Positions 13,562-20,233 of a DNA stretch of 21,336 nucleotides are shown here, one piece after another (within the stretch, counting starts at the first letter, position 1; each line of letters starts with the position of its first letter). The stretch is from NCBI GenBank assembly GCA_030950835.1, contig JAUZQU010000159.1:1-21336 (forward strand), in the 5' to 3' direction. A model generated the notes under the pieces. It was not told where the DNA came from. It saw nothing but the letters and a program-made list of their open reading frames with translations, and made no database searches. The position numbers and the translations under genes were made by a program. This DNA comes from Mariprofundaceae bacterium. GTDB taxonomy: Bacteria > Pseudomonadota > Zetaproteobacteria > Mariprofundales > Mariprofundaceae.

Positions 13562-15535
13562 CTAACTATCCAAGCCCAACATTTCACGCATGGCAGCCAT
13601 GTGGGCATTGGCTTCATCTTGGGAAGCAGCTCTGCCTTCTTCGTCATCGGCTGCTTTATCGACCCAAAACAACACCTCAGCATCGGGTTCTTTTAAGAAG
13701 GAGGAAGGTCCCATTTTTTCCACCTGCCCAAACTTGCGATGTGATTTGGCATAACTAAGCGTCAACATAAATCTAGCGCGGGTCATGGCAACATACATCA
13801 ATCGCCTTTCTTCTTCTAAGCGGTTTTCTTCTATGGCGTGTTTATGGGGGAAAGTTCCTTCTTCCATGGCGACTACAAAAACATGCGAAAACTCCAAACC
13901 TTTGGCAGCATGTACCGTCATCAAGCGGACTTGTGCTTGCGGGTCATCTTCTTCGTTATCGGCCATTAAAAAGATATGTTGTAGGAACTGGCTTAAGTCG
14001 CCGCCATTTTCACTGTGGCGCAACCACCAGCGGCGCAAACCCATGATATTACCCATGCGTCTTTCTGCCTCATCTTCATCTTCTGCCTCAGCGCGGATGG
14101 CATCTTCAAGCCCAGAGCGGTCTAACAACATATCAAAGGCATCATCGGCTTCACCGTGCAAAAAGACATGTTCACATTCGACCAACATTTGCCCAAAAGC
14201 GCGCAAGACATCGGCTCTGCGGTGTTGAAAGTCATCCTCTAAGGCAGCTTCAAGTAAGGAGCTTTGTTTTTCAAAGGCAAATTGACCTAAAATCTCCAAA
14301 GCTTTGCTGCCAATACCACGTCTGGGGCGAGAAATGGCACGCATAAATGCCAAATCATCAGAGAAATTGCCGATGAGACGTAAATAGGATAAAAAGTCTT
14401 GAATTTCAGCTCTGTCAAAAAAGGAAAGACCGCCACTGACATGGTAAGGCACACCTGCTTCGCGCAAAGCCATTTCAAAGGCGCGAGAGCGAAAAGATGC
14501 CCTGTATAAAATGCAAAAGTCATCCCATTTCAGGTCGGAACCTGCTTTTTGCGCCCTGATTTCTGCAACCACACGTTCGGCTTCATCTTCAGCAGTTTCT
14601 GCTGCCCAAACGCGAATTTTTTTACCCTGTCCAAGGTTGGTGCGCAAGGTTTTGCCCATTCTATCGCTGTTGTTGGCGATTAAACTGTTGGCACCTTGTA
14701 AAATTGAACCCGTAGAACGGTAGTTTTCTTCTAAACGTACGACCTCCAAAGTGGGGTAGTCTCGTTGTAATTGAAATAGGTTTTCGATGTCTGCACCACG
14801 CCAACCATAAATGGACTGATCATCATCACCCACTACCGTCAAGTTAGCCTTATCTGGGGCTAATAAACGCACAAAATCATACTGGGTGCGGCTGGAGTCT
14901 TGGTATTCATCGACTAAGAAATGACGGCAACGGCTCTGCCATAAGGCGCGAACATCAGCATGATTTTGCAATAGTTCTAGGGGTAAAGTAATCAAATCAT
15001 CAAAGTCTACAGCATTCATTTTTTGCAATAATGAGCTGTACCTTTCAAGCACCGTATTCAAGATATTATCAGCTTGATCAACCATGCCATTTTTCAATTG
15101 GGATACTTTTGCCAGAATCCTATCAACCTGATCAGCATCAGTGGGCAGTTTTAAATCTGCCAATACCGAACGCATGGCAGATTTTTGTTCAGACATGGCA
15201 AAAATGGATAAACGTTGCCTTCTGCCCAACAATTCAGCGTGTTCACGAATCATCATCAAACCCAAAGCATGGAAAGTACAAATGCGTAGCTTCTTCACAC
15301 GTTCGCCAAGCCGCTTTTCCAGACGTTCGCGCATTTCACGCGCTGCTTTGTTGGTGAAAGTCACGGCGGTAATGGCATCAAAAGGCACATCACGTTCAAT
15401 CAAAGCGGCAATACGCTCGGTGATGACCCTTGTTTTACCTGAGCCTGCACCTGCTAAGACCAATAAAGGTCCACCCCTGTGGTGAACGGCATGGTATTGG
15501 GCTTGGTTTAATGGGTTAGAGGAGATTTCAGGCAT
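13562..15535 (-). CDS. rep: Rep-type superfamily 1A DNA helicase
   Basis: ATP-driven 3'-5' DNA helicase of the Rep/UvrD/PcrA group, acting at blocked replication forks. It has 657 residues; E. coli Rep is 673. The Q-motif region NPLNQAQYHAV leads into Walker A AGAGSGKT (28-35), motif Ia TFTNKAAREM, Walker B DEYQD (209-213), motif III GDDDQSIYGWRGA (236-248), motif IV region EENYRSTGSI, motif V TVHAAKGLEF and motif VI YVAMTRAR. Rep is preferred over UvrD because of close resemblance to E. coli Rep in DFDDLI, QSRCRHFLVDEYQDSS and the short C-terminus that ends soon after the helicase core. An Asp/Glu-rich insert (AEAEDEDEAE) lies in the 2B region. The gene is divergent from trpS. No good Shine-Dalgarno sequence precedes the ATG. 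Confidence 0.85.
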   Translation of the reverse strand: MPEISSNPLNQAQYHAVHHRGGPLLVLAGAGSGKTRVITERIAALIERDVPFDAITAVTFTNKAAREMRERLEKRLGERVKKLRICTFHALGLMMIREHAELLGRRQRLSIFAMSEQKSAMRSVLADLKLPTDADQVDRILAKVSQLKNGMVDQADNILNTVLERYSSLLQKMNAVDFDDLITLPLELLQNHADVRALWQSRCRHFLVDEYQDSSRTQYDFVRLLAPDKANLTVVGDDDQSIYGWRGADIENLFQLQRDYPTLEVVRLEENYRSTGSILQGANSLIANNSDRMGKTLRTNLGQGKKIRVWAAETAEDEAERVVAEIRAQKAGSDLKWDDFCILYRASFRSRAFEMALREAGVPYHVSGGLSFFDRAEIQDFLSYLRLIGNFSDDLAFMRAISRPRRGIGSKALEILGQFAFEKQSSLLEAALEDDFQHRRADVLRAFGQMLVECEHVFLHGEADDAFDMLLDRSGLEDAIRAEAEDEDEAERRMGNIMGLRRWWLRHSENGGDLSQFLQHIFLMADNEEDDPQAQVRLMTVHAAKGLEFSHVFVVAMEEGTFPHKHAIEENRLEEERRLMYVAMTRARFMLTLSYAKSHRKFGQVEKMGPSSFLKEPDAEVLFWVDKAADDEEGRAASQDEANAHMAAMREMLGLDS

Positions 15536-15559
15536 GGGCGAGAGAATAGCGAAAGCTTA

Positions 15560-15588
15560 GGCATAAAAACATTGCTTTCATTGTTCAA
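15560..15588 (-). promoter_or_regulatory. rep: possible weak promoter for rep
   Basis: On the minus strand TTGAAC (15588-15583) and TATGCC (15565-15560) are separated by 17 bases, an ideal spacing for sigma70. Matches to consensus are only 4/6 and 3/6. It lies in the 94-base divergent gap between rep and trpS. Treat as a candidate only. Confidence 0.25.
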
Positions 15589-15629
15589 GCTCGCAAGCTT
15601 CGCCTTCATCAACATTGGAGTGGGCTAAC

Positions 15630-16658
15630 GTGGCAGAAGAACAGCAAAAAGAGCAAGAGGTTACACGCATTGTTTCAGGCATGCGTTCATCAGGTAAACT
15701 TCATCTTGGGCATTATAAAGGCGTGTTGCAAAATTGGTTGACCCTACAAGAGGACAAAACATGCTTTTTCTTTGCCGCAGACTGGCATGGTTTGACCACT
15801 GAATATGCGCATCCTGAAGTGGTAAAAGCGGGTATTTGGGACATGTTGATTGACTGGTTGGCGGTGGGCATAGATCCTGAAAAGTCTACCATATTCATCC
15901 AGTCCCAAGTGCCTGAACATGCAGAATTACACTTGTTATTATCCTTTATGACACCGCTTTCATGGTTGGAACGTGTACCTACTTATAAAGATCAAATCAG
16001 CCAATTGCGCGAAAAAGACTTGGGTACGTATGGTTTCTTGGGTTATCCTTTGCTGCAATCGGCGGACATTATGATGTATAGGGCGGATGCAGTTCCTGTG
16101 GGCGAAGACCAAGTGCCGCATATTGAGTTGACGCGTGAAATAGGGCGCAGGTTTAACCATTTGTATCGCCAAGGTATTCCGCCACTATTTCCTGATTGTC
16201 AGGCTTTGTTGATGCCAACATCCAAGCTTCCCGGTTTGGATGGGCGTAAAATGAGCAAATCTTACAATAATACCATCTCTTTGAGTGAAACTTGGCAAGA
16301 AACCGAGAAAAAAGTCAAAACCATGCCTACAGACCCTGCTCGTGTGCGCAGAGAAGATGCGGGCACACCTGAGAAATGCACCGTTTGGGACTTTCATCAG
16401 ATATATTCTACGCCAGATGAACGTGATGAAGTGCGCGAGGGTTGTACGACAGCAGGCATTGGCTGTTTAGACTGTAAAAAGATATTGTTGAAACATCTTG
16501 CTGATGAATTAGAGCCGATTCGTGAGCGTAGGGCAGATTTATTGAAGCGCCCTGATGATGTGAAAGATATTGTAGCAGCAGGTAATGCTGTGGCGCGGCG
16601 TGAAGCACAAAAAACCATGGCGAAAGTACGAAAATCTTTGAAAATGGAATACAAATAA
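15630..16658 (+). CDS. trpS: tryptophanyl-tRNA synthetase with probable [4Fe-4S] site
   Basis: Class I synthetase that charges tRNA-Trp; 342 residues. The ATP-binding signature is LHLGHYKG (24-31, HIGH equivalent) and the second is KMSKS (207-211). GTG 15630 is chosen because GGAG (15617-15620) lies 9 bases upstream; a TTG at 15615 lies before that site. The anticodon-side C-terminal domain carries Cys250, Cys272, Cys279 and Cys282, i.e. C-x21-C-x6-C-x2-C, in the context EGCTTAGIGCLDCKK. Thermotoga maritima TrpRS has C-x22-C-x6-C-x2-C in the same place and binds a [4Fe-4S] cluster there. E. coli TrpRS lacks this. The cluster here is inferred from the pattern. The rluB-like gene follows 30 bases later, probably in one operon. 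Confidence 0.96.
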   Translation: MAEEQQKEQEVTRIVSGMRSSGKLHLGHYKGVLQNWLTLQEDKTCFFFAADWHGLTTEYAHPEVVKAGIWDMLIDWLAVGIDPEKSTIFIQSQVPEHAELHLLLSFMTPLSWLERVPTYKDQISQLREKDLGTYGFLGYPLLQSADIMMYRADAVPVGEDQVPHIELTREIGRRFNHLYRQGIPPLFPDCQALLMPTSKLPGLDGRKMSKSYNNTISLSETWQETEKKVKTMPTDPARVRREDAGTPEKCTVWDFHQIYSTPDERDEVREGCTTAGIGCLDCKKILLKHLADELEPIRERRADLLKRPDDVKDIVAAGNAVARREAQKTMAKVRKSLKMEYK

Positions 16659-16688
16659 GATGTTAAAAACATACAGTGGGGACATTGC

Positions 16689-17444
16689 ATGAACGATGAA
16701 CAAGAAAAAAAAGGTGAACGCATCAATCGGTTTTTGGCGGGTTGTGGCATTTGTTCGCGCCGCGAAGCCGACAAAATGATTGAAGCGGGCAGGGTGAAAG
16801 TGAACGGGGAGTTGGTGCAGCAGTTGGGCATTAAAATCCAGAAGAATGACTTGGTATTGGTGGATGATAAACCCGTCAACACCTCTGAAACACAGATTTA
16901 TATATTGTATAACAAACCGCGTGGTTTGATGTGCTCACGCAAAGATGATAAGGGTAGACCTTTGATTTATGAGCATTTGGATGTGCCTGCGAATGTGCAA
17001 TCTGTGGGTAGATTGGATATGGATAGTGAGGGTTTGTTATTGCTCACCAGCAATGGTGATTTGTTGCAAACTTTGATTGCACCTAAAAATAAAGTGGAAC
17101 GAAAATATAGGGTAAAGATTACGGGTTCTTTGAGCTTGGAAAGCATGGAAAAGCTAAGGAATGGCGGTATTGACTTGGGGCGTGGTGAGTTGAGCGACCC
17201 TTGGGACTTGAGTATTGATAGTGATAAATCAGGACATAGCTGGATTACAGTGAGCATCAAACGTGGTCGCTGGCGTGAAGTTCGCCGTACTTTAGATGCG
17301 GTAGGACATTTGGTGAGGCGTTTGATTCGTGTGCGTTTTGGGCCGATTAAGCTGGAAGAAGGCATGCCTGTGGCGAGCTGGCGCATGTTGACGGGTAAAG
17401 AAGTCGCGGCGTTAAAACGGTTGCATAAAGCGAATAAACCTTGA
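16689..17444 (+). CDS. rluB: RluB/RsuA-family rRNA pseudouridine synthase
   Basis: Enzyme that isomerises a uridine in ribosomal RNA to pseudouridine; RluB acts on 23S U2605 (E. coli numbering). It has 251 residues. The N-terminal S4 RNA-binding domain (about 10-58) reads RINRFLAGCGICSRREADKMI and RVKVNG. The catalytic domain follows, with the nucleophile Asp110 in VGRLDMDSEGLLLLTSNGD and the C-terminal motif GRWREVRRTLDAVGH. Close relatives RluE, RluF and RsuA share the fold. The S4 domain and the strong GRLDxxSEGLLLLT resemblance favour RluB, but the exact target base is inferred. GGGGA (16678-16682) lies 6 bases before the ATG. E. coli RluB has a longer basic tail that is short here. Confidence 0.85.
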   Translation: MNDEQEKKGERINRFLAGCGICSRREADKMIEAGRVKVNGELVQQLGIKIQKNDLVLVDDKPVNTSETQIYILYNKPRGLMCSRKDDKGRPLIYEHLDVPANVQSVGRLDMDSEGLLLLTSNGDLLQTLIAPKNKVERKYRVKITGSLSLESMEKLRNGGIDLGRGELSDPWDLSIDSDKSGHSWITVSIKRGRWREVRRTLDAVGHLVRRLIRVRFGPIKLEEGMPVASWRMLTGKEVAALKRLHKANKP

Positions 17445-17468
17445 TATTTTAGTATGTTGATGTATAAT
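17441..17468 (+). promoter_or_regulatory. sigma70 promoter upstream of pilP
   Basis: TTGATA (17441-17446, 5 of 6 consensus bases) and TATAAT (17463-17468, perfect) are separated by 16 bases. The -35 box overlaps the rluB stop codon. Transcription would start near 17475, giving a leader of about 50 bases before the ATG at 17528. Confidence 0.65.
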
Positions 17469-17527
17469 TCTTCTATTACTACTTGAGTTTGGCGTGCTAA
17501 GTTGACTTATTGTTGTTTGAGGTTGTT

Positions 17528-18061
17528 ATGAAATCTATCTTTTTACCTTTGTTTTCCTTGATGCTCTGTCTCATTTGCTTGTCTTCGGCATCGGCGAATA
17601 CAGCGAAAAATGTTCAGGATGCAGCAACAGTTGAGCAAGAACCTGCGATGCCTGATGCGATGTCCCGCTTGATTAGAGCACCAACTATGGACTTGATTCA
17701 TTTGCGCGACCCATTTTTATCATCGTTTGAAAAATCACGTATGGAAGAAGCGAAGTTGATTCGGATTTACAAAGCTAAACCCATCAATGCACGCCCGCGC
17801 GGAATTCTTGAACGTTTTGATTTGTCCACCTTGACCATTGTTGGAACCTACAAAAAACAAGGGCAAGATTGGGTAGCCAGCATCCAAGACTCTACAGGTA
17901 AAGCTTATACCGTGCGCCGTGGTCACTATTTGGGCAAACGTAGTGGGCGTATCGAAAAGATTGATGGTTCGACCGTTTATTTGGTGGAGAAAATTATCAA
18001 TCCAGCAGGGGATAGTGTAGATAGACAAGTCACTTTGACTTTATCTGAGGTGAACGATTAA
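17528..18061 (+). CDS. pilP: PilP-like type IV pilus inner-membrane-complex protein
   Basis: A 177-residue exported protein resembling PilP, which joins the PilMNO inner-membrane complex to the PilQ secretin. A hydrophobic N-terminus (about residues 3-22) ends in ASA-N, fitting signal peptidase I; a lipobox is not evident although Cys14 and Cys17 lie in the segment. After a flexible stretch comes RDPF (60-63), a PilP hallmark. The beta-domain then has RFDLSTLTIVGTYKK, WVASIQDSTGKAYTVRRGHYLGKRSGRI and a VTLTL end. ATG 17528 is preferred, with GAGG (17519-17522) 5 bases upstream; a TTG at 17510 would place charge-poor residues ahead of the signal. No pilM, N, O or Q lies nearby, so it is separated from its usual operon here. 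Confidence 0.75.
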   Translation: MKSIFLPLFSLMLCLICLSSASANTAKNVQDAATVEQEPAMPDAMSRLIRAPTMDLIHLRDPFLSSFEKSRMEEAKLIRIYKAKPINARPRGILERFDLSTLTIVGTYKKQGQDWVASIQDSTGKAYTVRRGHYLGKRSGRIEKIDGSTVYLVEKIINPAGDSVDRQVTLTLSEVND

Positions 18062-18082
18062 AGCACTGCTGCTGCCAGTAGT

Positions 18083-18718
18083 ATGAAAAAACAAGCCGTT
18101 GAGCTTCTTTTTCAATCGTTGCAAGCCATAGATCCCAACCCGAAAACAGAACTTCATTATGCTAGTCCCTTTGAATTATTGATTGCGGTGCTTTTGTCTG
18201 CCCAGTCTACGGATGTTGGGGTGAATAAAGCAACGGCAAAACTATATCCCGTTGCCAACACAGCCCAAGCGATGTTGGACTTGGGCGAAGAAAAGCTTAA
18301 ATCATACATCGCTACTTTGGGTTTATACAACAGCAAAGCCAGACATGTGATACAAACATCTGCCATTTTAGTGCAACAATTTGCTGGTGAAGTGCCGAAC
18401 ACACGCCAAGCACTGGAGTCTTTACCTGGTGTGGGGCGAAAAACAGCCAATGTGGTGTTGAACGTAGTGTTTGGTGAGCCGACTATGGCAGTGGACACAC
18501 ATATTTTCCGTGTAGGTAATCGCACTGGGCTTGCACCAGGAAAAACACCTTTGGAAGTGGAAAAGAAGTTGTTACAAGTGATCCCCAAGTCATATATGTT
18601 ACATGCGCACCATTGGTTGATTTTGCATGGAAGATATACCTGCACAGCCCGCAAACCCAAATGCCATAGTTGCCCCATCAATGATGAATGTGCATGGATT
18701 GAAAAAACATTGGCATAA
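18083..18718 (+). CDS. nth: endonuclease III (DNA glycosylase/AP lyase)
   Basis: Base-excision repair enzyme removing oxidised pyrimidines from DNA and cutting the abasic site. The 211-residue length and numbering match E. coli Nth. The helix-hairpin-helix motif LPGVGRKTANVV contains catalytic Lys120, and Asp138 lies in VDTHIFRV. The [4Fe-4S] site is complete as Cys187-x6-Cys194-x2-Cys197-x5-Cys203. No convincing Shine-Dalgarno sequence precedes ATG 18083. The gene begins 21 bases after pilP and likely shares its promoter. Confidence 0.97.
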   Translation: MKKQAVELLFQSLQAIDPNPKTELHYASPFELLIAVLLSAQSTDVGVNKATAKLYPVANTAQAMLDLGEEKLKSYIATLGLYNSKARHVIQTSAILVQQFAGEVPNTRQALESLPGVGRKTANVVLNVVFGEPTMAVDTHIFRVGNRTGLAPGKTPLEVEKKLLQVIPKSYMLHAHHWLILHGRYTCTARKPKCHSCPINDECAWIEKTLA

Positions 18719-18969
18719 TGCGCTGGAATCATGGTTATTTGTGATCATGAGGTGTCAAATTAGCATCCAAAATTGACCCCAGCCCTGTCAGCGCGTGAAT
18801 GTCAGCGACCATCTATCAATCAGAGGCTGTATGCAGTGGATAACTCATCTGCTCGACAAAGAAATGCTGTATACCTGAATCACATATTAAGGGACAACTA
18901 CGATAACATACTGGCTATTTTGAATACTAAGTCGGCATACCCACTTGGTATTCAAAATAGCCAGTATGT
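18719..18969. other. non-coding junction between nth and the radical SAM cassette
   Basis: A 251-base region between converging genes. It holds the IS-end-like motif at 18751-18782, a direct repeat GTCAGCG (18787-18793 and 18801-18807), an imperfect GTATGCAG/CTGTATAC inverted pair, and most of the long hairpin at 18905-18970. I see no tRNA or convincing gene. The only minus-strand micro-frame (18735-18812, 25 codons) overlaps the IS-like motif. Confidence 0.6.
18751..18782. repeat. possible remnant of an IS21-type element end
   Basis: GGTGTCAAATTAGCATCC followed by AAAATTGACCCCAG resembles, from memory, the TGTCA...GATGC...TTGACCCC repeats found at the ends of some IS21-family elements. The motif itself is an inverted pair, GTCAA/TTGAC. 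No transposase, partner end or target duplication is visible, so this is at best a solo fragment. Confidence 0.25.
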
Positions 18970-18970
18970 T
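18905..18970. repeat. long inverted repeat, 28-bp stem and 10-base loop
   Basis: The left arm is 18905-18932 and the right arm 18943-18970. The outer 23 pairs are perfect, then one G-T pair and four more perfect pairs; the loop is CGGCATACCC. The right arm ends on the last base of the stop codon of the minus-strand HprK-like gene. It probably terminates or insulates the converging transcripts. There is no strong T run on either side (TATGTTTTG on plus, ATCGTAG on minus), and the stem is much longer than a usual terminator. A small palindromic mobile repeat is the alternative. Confidence 0.85.
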
Positions 18971-19854
18971 TATGTTTTGTTGCTTGTAGTGGTAGGTTGG
19001 CAACAGCTTTGTTTTACGGTTGCCCAAGCATTTACCACATCTGAAAAGTGCAGTTGATAAAAATGAAGCTGTTGTGGCAAACGTTGGTGCAGTTCTTTGA
19101 ACATCTGTGAAAACGAAGCACGGGTGTGAAGATGTTCAGTGAGTAACATCAGCGCTTCGCTTCTACGTATAGGCTTGAGCGCGGCGGCAGGGTGGTTGGC
19201 ATGGTATTGTGGTAAAATCACGGTGTTCATAGGGCTTTTTTGATGTTGTACATGGCTGGGTAACCATAAATGCGAAGTTAATATGTCACCATCAGGGTTA
19301 GGGAAGCTAAACTCGCCTTTTTGAAATAAACCACTATTGAGCAGTGTATTCACCTCAAAGGCAGGGTGGTTGATGTCATCCCATTGTAGTGGTCTAGGGA
19401 AAGGGTGTATGTGCCCTGTTTGGCTTAATAAAGAGAACTCATCGGTGATGTAACTTGCCCCATCCCATAATGCAGCAGTACATAGGCTGCTTTTTCCTGC
19501 ACCAGATCTGCCCGCAAACATGATGGTATGTTGTGCATAAGTGATGCTGGAGGCGTGGATGGAGATGAGTGATGTTTCGAGTTGCTGTAAGGTTCGTTGA
19601 TATAGGGCGAACTCAAAAGCGGGGGCAATGTCTCTGCTATCTTCGCTTTTCCAGATGACTTCATCGCCCAAGTATAAGGTATAATACTGTTCTTTTTTGT
19701 CGATGCGAAAGGATAAGTTGGGCTGTGGTTGCTGGTTGCTTTGGTAGAGTTGGGTGAGTAAATGTATAGCGTGTTCAAAGTGACTTTCTGCTGAATGGAT
19801 GCGAATAATCACATGCCCAATAGAGAATTGTTTAACCCAAGTCGGATGGTTCAT
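18970..19854 (-). CDS. HPr-kinase-like ATP-binding protein
   Basis: A 294-residue protein whose centre resembles the HPr kinase/phosphatase C-terminal domain. Visible are His100 in SIHASSITY, the P-loop GRSGAGKSS (115-123) and the acidic pair Asp138-Glu139 in SYITDEFSLL, in the order and spacing of HprK (His, Walker A, Asp-Asp). The N-terminal ~95 residues are not recognised. True HprK phosphorylates the PTS protein HPr. Homologues beside PqqD-like and peptide-modifying genes are known, and in lasso-peptide clusters some phosphorylate the precursor. Here it is the third gene of a radical SAM/PqqD set, 33 bases after the PqqD-like gene, so peptide or protein modification is a better guess than sugar regulation. 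The ATG has no clear Shine-Dalgarno sequence. The stop touches the long hairpin. Confidence 0.75.
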   Translation of the reverse strand: MNHPTWVKQFSIGHVIIRIHSAESHFEHAIHLLTQLYQSNQQPQPNLSFRIDKKEQYYTLYLGDEVIWKSEDSRDIAPAFEFALYQRTLQQLETSLISIHASSITYAQHTIMFAGRSGAGKSSLCTAALWDGASYITDEFSLLSQTGHIHPFPRPLQWDDINHPAFEVNTLLNSGLFQKGEFSFPNPDGDILTSHLWLPSHVQHQKSPMNTVILPQYHANHPAAALKPIRRSEALMLLTEHLHTRASFSQMFKELHQRLPQQLHFYQLHFSDVVNAWATVKQSCCQPTTTSNKT

Positions 19855-19887
19855 GGATATGCTGTTGCTTGCTTTGATGCTGTGTGT

Positions 19888-20196
19888 TTAAACAGGTATT
19901 TTTAACAACCCTGATTGGTAAAACATAATAATCATACCTTGCACATCATTGACCACTTCTGCTCTATTGGTTTGGCTGCTATCAATACTACCATCAATGA
20001 AAGAGACGATTTGTTCATGGGTGTGTTGTCCATCACAAAGCTCCAGCACTGCCGAAGCAATGGCATTCAAGGAAAAGCTATCACCTGTCATGCCGTTCAC
20101 CCAGATTACTTCATCCATACCTTCAAGGGCTTCGCTGATTAAGTCATCCACCTTTTGCGGATAAACGGGTAAGGCATATGCTTGTTCTTCGCTCAA
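19888..20196 (-). CDS. PqqD-like peptide-binding protein
   Basis: A small protein (102 residues) of the PqqD type, a winged-helix module that holds a leader peptide for a radical SAM partner. The core reads DEVIWVNGMTGDSFSLNAIASAV, LCDGQHTHEQIVSFI and ends VQGMIIMFYQSGLLKI. This is the usual pattern: short strands, a 'LN..a..vwelcdG.+t.eeiv' helix segment, and a final hydrophobic helix followed by GLL. The start is assigned to TTG at 20196-20194, because AAGGAG (20209-20204) lies 7 bases upstream. A GTG at 20283 in the same frame would overlap the radical SAM gene by 50 bases and add a stretch unlike PqqD. With the TTG start the gap to the radical SAM gene is 37 bases. Confidence 0.8.
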   Translation of the reverse strand: MSEEQAYALPVYPQKVDDLISEALEGMDEVIWVNGMTGDSFSLNAIASAVLELCDGQHTHEQIVSFIDGSIDSSQTNRAEVVNDVQGMIIMFYQSGLLKIPV

Positions 20197-20233
20197 TGTA
20201 AGGCTCCTTGATTGTATAGCTGCGGTATATGTA

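Noticed and set aside
17528..17600. Lipoprotein signal in the PilP-like protein
   Set aside because: Cys14 and Cys17 lack the small residue at -1 and the usual lipobox; cleavage after ASA fits better.
18157..18732. Open frame of 191 codons on the minus strand over nth
   Set aside because: Antisense to the complete and highly conserved nth gene; no motif or ribosome-binding site supports it.
18735..18812. 25-codon minus-strand micro-frame (MVADIHALTG...) downstream of the cassette, as a peptide substrate
   Set aside because: It has no ribosome-binding site, lies beyond the long hairpin, and overlaps the IS-end-like motif. It is too weak to propose as a precursor.
18898..18978. Integron attC-like recombination site
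   Set aside because: The hairpin is near perfect rather than bulged, and the flanks lack the RYYYAAC and GTTRRRY core boxes; no integrase is present.
18773..19057. 94-codon plus-strand frame starting with TTG after nth
   Set aside because: It crosses the long hairpin and runs into the opposite strand of the HprK-like gene; no ribosome-binding site or recognisable product.
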